Below, piece by piece: positions 59,918 to 64,000 of a stretch of DNA of 64,000 bases. The notes beneath the pieces are model-generated. The model was not told where the DNA came from. It saw only the letters and a list, made by a program, of their open reading frames with translations, and did not search any database. Origin of the DNA: Oasisia sp. SBJ-2009 (Eukaryota; Annelida; Polychaeta; Sabellida; Siboglinidae); contig OZ024862.1 of assembly GCA_964017155.1 (NCBI GenBank), positions 33,883,691-33,947,690 on the forward strand. The letters run 5' to 3'. A program made the translations under genes and the position numbers. The first letter of the stretch is position 1, and the number at the start of each line of letters is the position of its first letter.

Positions 59918-61456
59918 GACCCTCTGACCAACTAGTTTAGTGCGACACACGGACCCTCTGACCAACTAGTTTAGTGCGACACACGGACCCTCTGACCAAC
60001 TAGTTTAGTGCGACACACGGTCCCTCTGACCAACTAGTTTAGTGCGACACACGGTCCCTCTGACCAACTAGTTTAGTGCGACACACGGTCCCTCTGACCA
60101 ACTAGTTTAGTGCGACACACGGTCCCTCTGACCAACTGATTTAGTGCGACACACAGACCCTCTGACCAACTAGTTTAGTGCAACACACGGACCCTCTGAC
60201 CAACTAGTTTAGTGTGACACATGAACCCTCTGACCAACTGGTTTAGTGCGACACACGGACCCGCTGACCAACTAGTCTAGTGCGACACACGGACCCTCTG
60301 ACCAACTGGTTCAGTGCGACACACGGACTCTCTGACCAACTAGTTTAGTGCGACACACGGACCCTCTGACCAACTGGTTTAGTGCGACACACGGACCCTC
60401 TGACCAACTAGTTTAGTGCGACACACGGACCCTCTGACCAACTAGTTTAGTGCGACACACGGACCCTCTGACCAACTAGTTTAGTGCGACACACGGACCC
60501 TCTGACCAACTGGTTCAATGCGACACACGGACCCTCTGACCAACTAGTTTAGTGCGACACACGGACCATCTGACCAACTGGTTTAGTGCGACACACGGAC
60601 CCTCTGATCTACTAGTTTACTGCAACACACGGACCCTCTGACCAACTGGTTTAGTGCGACACACGGACCCTCTGACCAACTAGTTTAGTGCGACACACGG
60701 ACCCTCTGACCAACTAGTTTAGTGCGACACACGGACCCTCTGACCAACTGGCTTAGTGCGACACAACTATCTTAGTGCGACACACGGACCCTCTGACCAA
60801 CTGGTTTAGTGCGACACACGGACCCTCTGACCAACTATCTTTGTGCGACACACGGAACCTCTGACCAACTGGTTCAGTGCGACACACGGACCCTCTGACC
60901 AACTGGTTCAGAGCGACACACAGACCCTCTAACCAACTATCTTAGTGCGATTCACGGACCCTCTGACCAACTAGTTTAGTGCGACACACGGACCCTCTGA
61001 CCAACTAGTTTAGTGCGACACACGGACCCTCTGACCAACTAGTTTACTGCAACACACGGACCCTCTGACCAACTAGTTTAGTGCGACACACGGACCCTCT
61101 GACCAACTGGCTTAGTGCGACACACGGACCCTCTGACCAACTAGCTTAGTGCGACACACGGACCCTCTGACCAACTGGTTCAGTGCGACACACGGACCCT
61201 CTGACCAACTGGTTCAGTGCGACACACGGACCCTCTGACCAACTGGTTCAGTGCGACACACGGACCCTCTGACCAACTGGTTCAGTGCGACACATAGACC
61301 CTCTGACCAACTATCTTAGTGCGTCACACGGACCCTCTGACCAATTGGTTCAGTGCGACACACGGACCATCTGACCAACTGGTTTAGTGCGTCACACGGA
61401 CCCTCTGACCAACTGGTTTAGTGCGTCACATGGTCCCTCTGACCAACTGGTTTGGC
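59918..61456. repeat. 34-bp minisatellite, about 45 copies
   Basis: Unit GACCCTCTGACCAACTAG plus TTTAGTGCGACACACG. Copies fall into sub-variants (CTAGTTTAG, CTGGTTTAG, CTGGTTCAG, CTATCTTAG) arranged in blocks, showing local expansion. The AGTGCGACACAC core is the best conserved part. No coding capacity. Confidence 0.97.
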
Positions 61457-62265
61457 AAGCCACACGGCCGCCAGCTCAAGTCGGCCGGGGCTACGAGTCA
61501 CTCGGCGTTCCACGCCGCCGCGTCCTGTCACGGCTGAGCGACTCGTGTACCGCCGTTGGCGAAGCTTCTTTTAGCGACGCGACAACGGCTGAGAGCCTTC
61601 ATATGCAGTGGGTTGACGCTGATTAGAATCTGCCCTGACCCTGGCGTGTTGGCGCGATTGCTACGTGCCATGGAACCGGGACTAATCGCAGCTCTGAGTA
61701 GAAAACTCAGACATTCATAAAGTAGGCAACGTCCAATTGTGTCGGTGGACATTTTGCAGACGATTGTTACATTTGCAGACGATCGTTACGTCGTCGCCTA
61801 AGGCATTTGGCTACTTTGATATTGTGTTTTAAATGCGTAATTGTTACTTACATTCGCACACGCCAAAACCCTTCCTGCTGTGAGTTAACTTGTTTGTCAT
61901 CGGCCGATATATTAACCTTAACAAGTTTCCTGTTACAAATAAATAGCAGTCTGAATATATACAGTGTAGTATAACAAATAGATATACACAAATATAGTCA
62001 TTCCTTCGCTCAGTGACTCAGTTACTCACAGACTCTGGGAACATTAGACGCACGACCGACCGGCCGACCGACCGCCCAAAAATTATGTTTTGACTAAATT
62101 ATTTATTAGTAACATAAATACATATACACTAAGTCTTATTTATTAGTGTTGCTGTTACGTAATTATTATTATTTAACATATTATGCTGACTTATTTATCA
62201 CTATTAACCATTATGTATATATGAATTTATCAGCATTATTGTTATGTCATTATTTGCTAGATTAT
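61457..62265. other. Intergenic, short CpG-rich segment then AT-rich sequence
   Basis: 61460-61690 is GC- and CpG-rich without a recognisable exon. The remainder is AT-rich. Confidence 0.4.
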
Positions 62266-62267
62266 TT

Positions 62268-62347
62268 ATTTGTTTGATTAATATGTTATTTAATATGTTT
62301 TAGAAATGCTGTTATTTAATGCTGTTTTACTTTTAGTTATTTACACA

Positions 62348-62428
<81 letters not shown>

Positions 62429-62505
62429 GTAAATAACTAAAAGTAAAACACATTAAATACATAATATTTCTGAAAAATAATTAATAAATAACATAATCAA
62501 ATATA
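62268..62505. repeat. Inverted repeat with a GT microsatellite loop
   Basis: GTTTTACTTTTAGTTATTTA before the (GT)n block (62344-62430) is matched exactly by its reverse complement TAAATAACTAAAAGTAAAAC after it. Weaker pairing extends each arm to about 75 bases. Likely a palindromic MITE whose centre became a microsatellite, or a long hairpin. Confidence 0.85.
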
Positions 62506-62507
62506 TA

Positions 62508-62572
62508 AATATATAAATATATAAATATATAAATATATAAATATATAAATATATAAATATATAAATATATAA

Positions 62573-62628
<56 letters not shown>
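62508..62628. repeat. AAATATAT octamer then AT microsatellite
   Basis: About 9 AAATATAT units followed by (AT)n. Confidence 0.96.
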
Positions 62629-62631
<3 letters not shown>

Positions 62632-62702
62632 ATTGTATATTTTAAAATATTATTATTCGTCGTAATGTATACCAATGTTCTTTTTATGTATTTTTTAATA
62701 GT

Positions 62703-62757
62703 AATATGTTGTGAAGCACCACGAACAATTATGGATGTGGCGCTATATTAAATAAAA
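62703..62757 (+). mobile_element. LINE 3' tail fragment
   Basis: GTGAAGCACCACGAACAATT and ATGGATGTGGCGCTATATTA match the tail of the LINE at 26527-27485 (GTGCTACGAACAATTTATAA, GGATGTGGCACTATATTATT). Confidence 0.7.
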
Positions 62758-62921
62758 TGTACTATTATTTCAGAGAGAAGCGTTCGGGACAAGTGTGGAA
62801 ACGTTGTTGAGTTTTAATGGTGAAAAGAAATCTTAATCCGCAAGAAGCTTGAACGGATCTTCGAATTTCGTTTCTATGCATGCATGGTTCACCTTTTTGC
62901 CTAAATCCGGCTATACCCAGA

Positions 62922-63041
62922 AAAAGACTTGGGATGCAGTAAAAAAACTGCCGAGCATTACTAATGTACCTCCCACGATGGTATGTAGTTTCTGTGGATA
63001 TCCAGACCATACCATTACAATGTTCTGGATGCATCAGAAAG
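62922..63041 (+). CDS. Possible orphan exon, Ig-like (low confidence)
   Basis: Bounded by acceptor TATACCCAG and donor AAAG|GTAAGC, open frame KKTWDAVKKLPSITNVPPTM, VCSFCGYPDHTITMFWMHQK, phase 0 to 1. The C..(GYPDHTI)..W pattern resembles the B-to-C strand region of an immunoglobulin-like domain. No partner exon is recognisable in the remaining kilobase, so it may be chance or the start of a gene beyond the window. Confidence 0.25.
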
Positions 63042-63455
63042 GTAAGCCTTTCTACTTTCTGTGAGTGTCTCATTACAAAAGTGGTTCTTTTAGAACGATC
63101 CGATCATGGTCGTCTTACGCAGTAAGTACCAAATACGCATCATGTATGAACACATGCATGCACGTACGGACACATGTATACACATACGCAAATGAAACAC
63201 ACGACTCTATACTAGACGATCTCTTACATTGCTCACCGCTACTGTGTAGTAGGAGACTCAAGCTATGTATTGAATTTCTATTCACGGCCAGTATATTTGA
63301 TATTTAGCAATTCCACAAATTTTTGAGAACCGCAGAAAGTGTGTTTATGTGATTGCGATACATCAAATTGGTTCGGTAGAATAAATCTTGGAAGGAGGAC
63401 TAGGTTCAGTGTGTCTACAAGGTGTAAATTTAGACAGCGAGAGAGAGAGAGAGAG

Positions 63456-63499
63456 ATTGTGTGTGTGTGTGTGTGTGTGGTGTGTGTGTGTGTGTGTGT

Positions 63500-63583
<84 letters not shown>

Positions 63584-63607
63584 CAGCAGTTGAGAGAGAG
63601 AGACAGC
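63456..63607. repeat. GT then GA microsatellites
   Basis: (GA)n, (GT)n and (GA)n in succession. Confidence 0.96.
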
Positions 63608-64000
63608 GTCTGATGTCGAGAGAGATATTTTACAGAGTGTGTCCACGCCAACACTCGGCGTCAGAGAAACAACCAGTTCGAAGTGCGAAAGGCAATGAAT
63701 TCATCATATGTATTCTTCAAATAAATAACATATGTTTCACAGTGTTCACGTACCTCATTTACTCACATTACATCAGTTGTTACAACCGTTACTAATTGTT
63801 TATTCACACAAAACATACAGTAATAACACCCTTCTGTAAACATATTCACATATTTCGTAGACGATTCGCCCGTAGTCTGGCGGTGGCGCAGGCGAAACAT
63901 AAAACTATAAAACGACCCCTTACATTCACGTGATACCCCCTCCCCTTAGCCACGATAGAATGGCCCAATACCCCAGCCAAAGGCCACAAGCATGGCAGCG
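63608..64000. other. Intergenic, nothing recognised
   Basis: Unique sequence up to the window edge. No supported feature. Confidence 0.5.

Overview
The window is eukaryotic nuclear DNA from an animal, most likely a marine invertebrate. The evidence is GT-AG introns, intron-rich genes, a metazoan SMG8 gene, a secreted CUB/EGF/trypsin mosaic protease, CR1/L2-like LINE fragments, a tRNA-derived SINE and very abundant micro- and minisatellites. A lophotrochozoan such as a mollusc would fit, but the sequence alone does not settle the phylum. There are no operons, ribosome binding sites or CRISPR arrays. Almost all long open reading frames are artefacts of tandem repeats.

Layout. Positions 1-1340 are tandem repeats (a GTGCC/GTGCG array, then a GGAT array). 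Positions 1596-28861 (+ strand) hold a complete SMG8 gene, the nonsense-mediated decay factor that regulates the SMG1 kinase. I rebuilt it as 21 coding exons whose splice phases all join, giving a predicted protein of 957 residues. Its introns carry a TTAA-flanked MITE (2221-2602), a 3.6-kb element with inverted ends (4106-7750), a SINE (about 8244-8603), a TIR element with a broken THAP-domain exon (17251-18084), and four unrelated minisatellites. Positions 28969-31190 hold a CTGC/CTGT array and a 5'-truncated CR1-like LINE.

Positions 31377-49174 (+ strand) hold a second gene. It has a TATA box and probable non-coding first exon near 31377-31542, then 19 coding exons (36422-49174) for a secreted protein of about 1109 residues: signal peptide, about 17-18 copies of a 13-residue PSGDGSANYDSWQ repeat, CUB-CUB-EGFx4-CUB, and a complete trypsin domain. 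From 49175 to the end I find no confidently coding gene, only LINE fragments, relic duplications of the protease flanks, a self-nested MITE with 9-bp target duplications, large AT, GT and GA microsatellites and a 34-bp minisatellite.

The main unusual points are these. (1) Two SMG8 introns carry minisatellites built from the adjoining exon-intron junction, giving about 20 decoy 5' splice sites after exon 13 and about 21 decoy 3' splice sites before exon 18. Use of any of them introduces a premature stop, in a gene that itself encodes an NMD factor. (2) The protease joins a Tyr/Ser/Gly/Asp-rich repeat to CUB, EGF and trypsin modules, and shows a very recent EGF-exon duplication with a readable breakpoint. 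(3) There are several short DNA-transposon families with clear ends.
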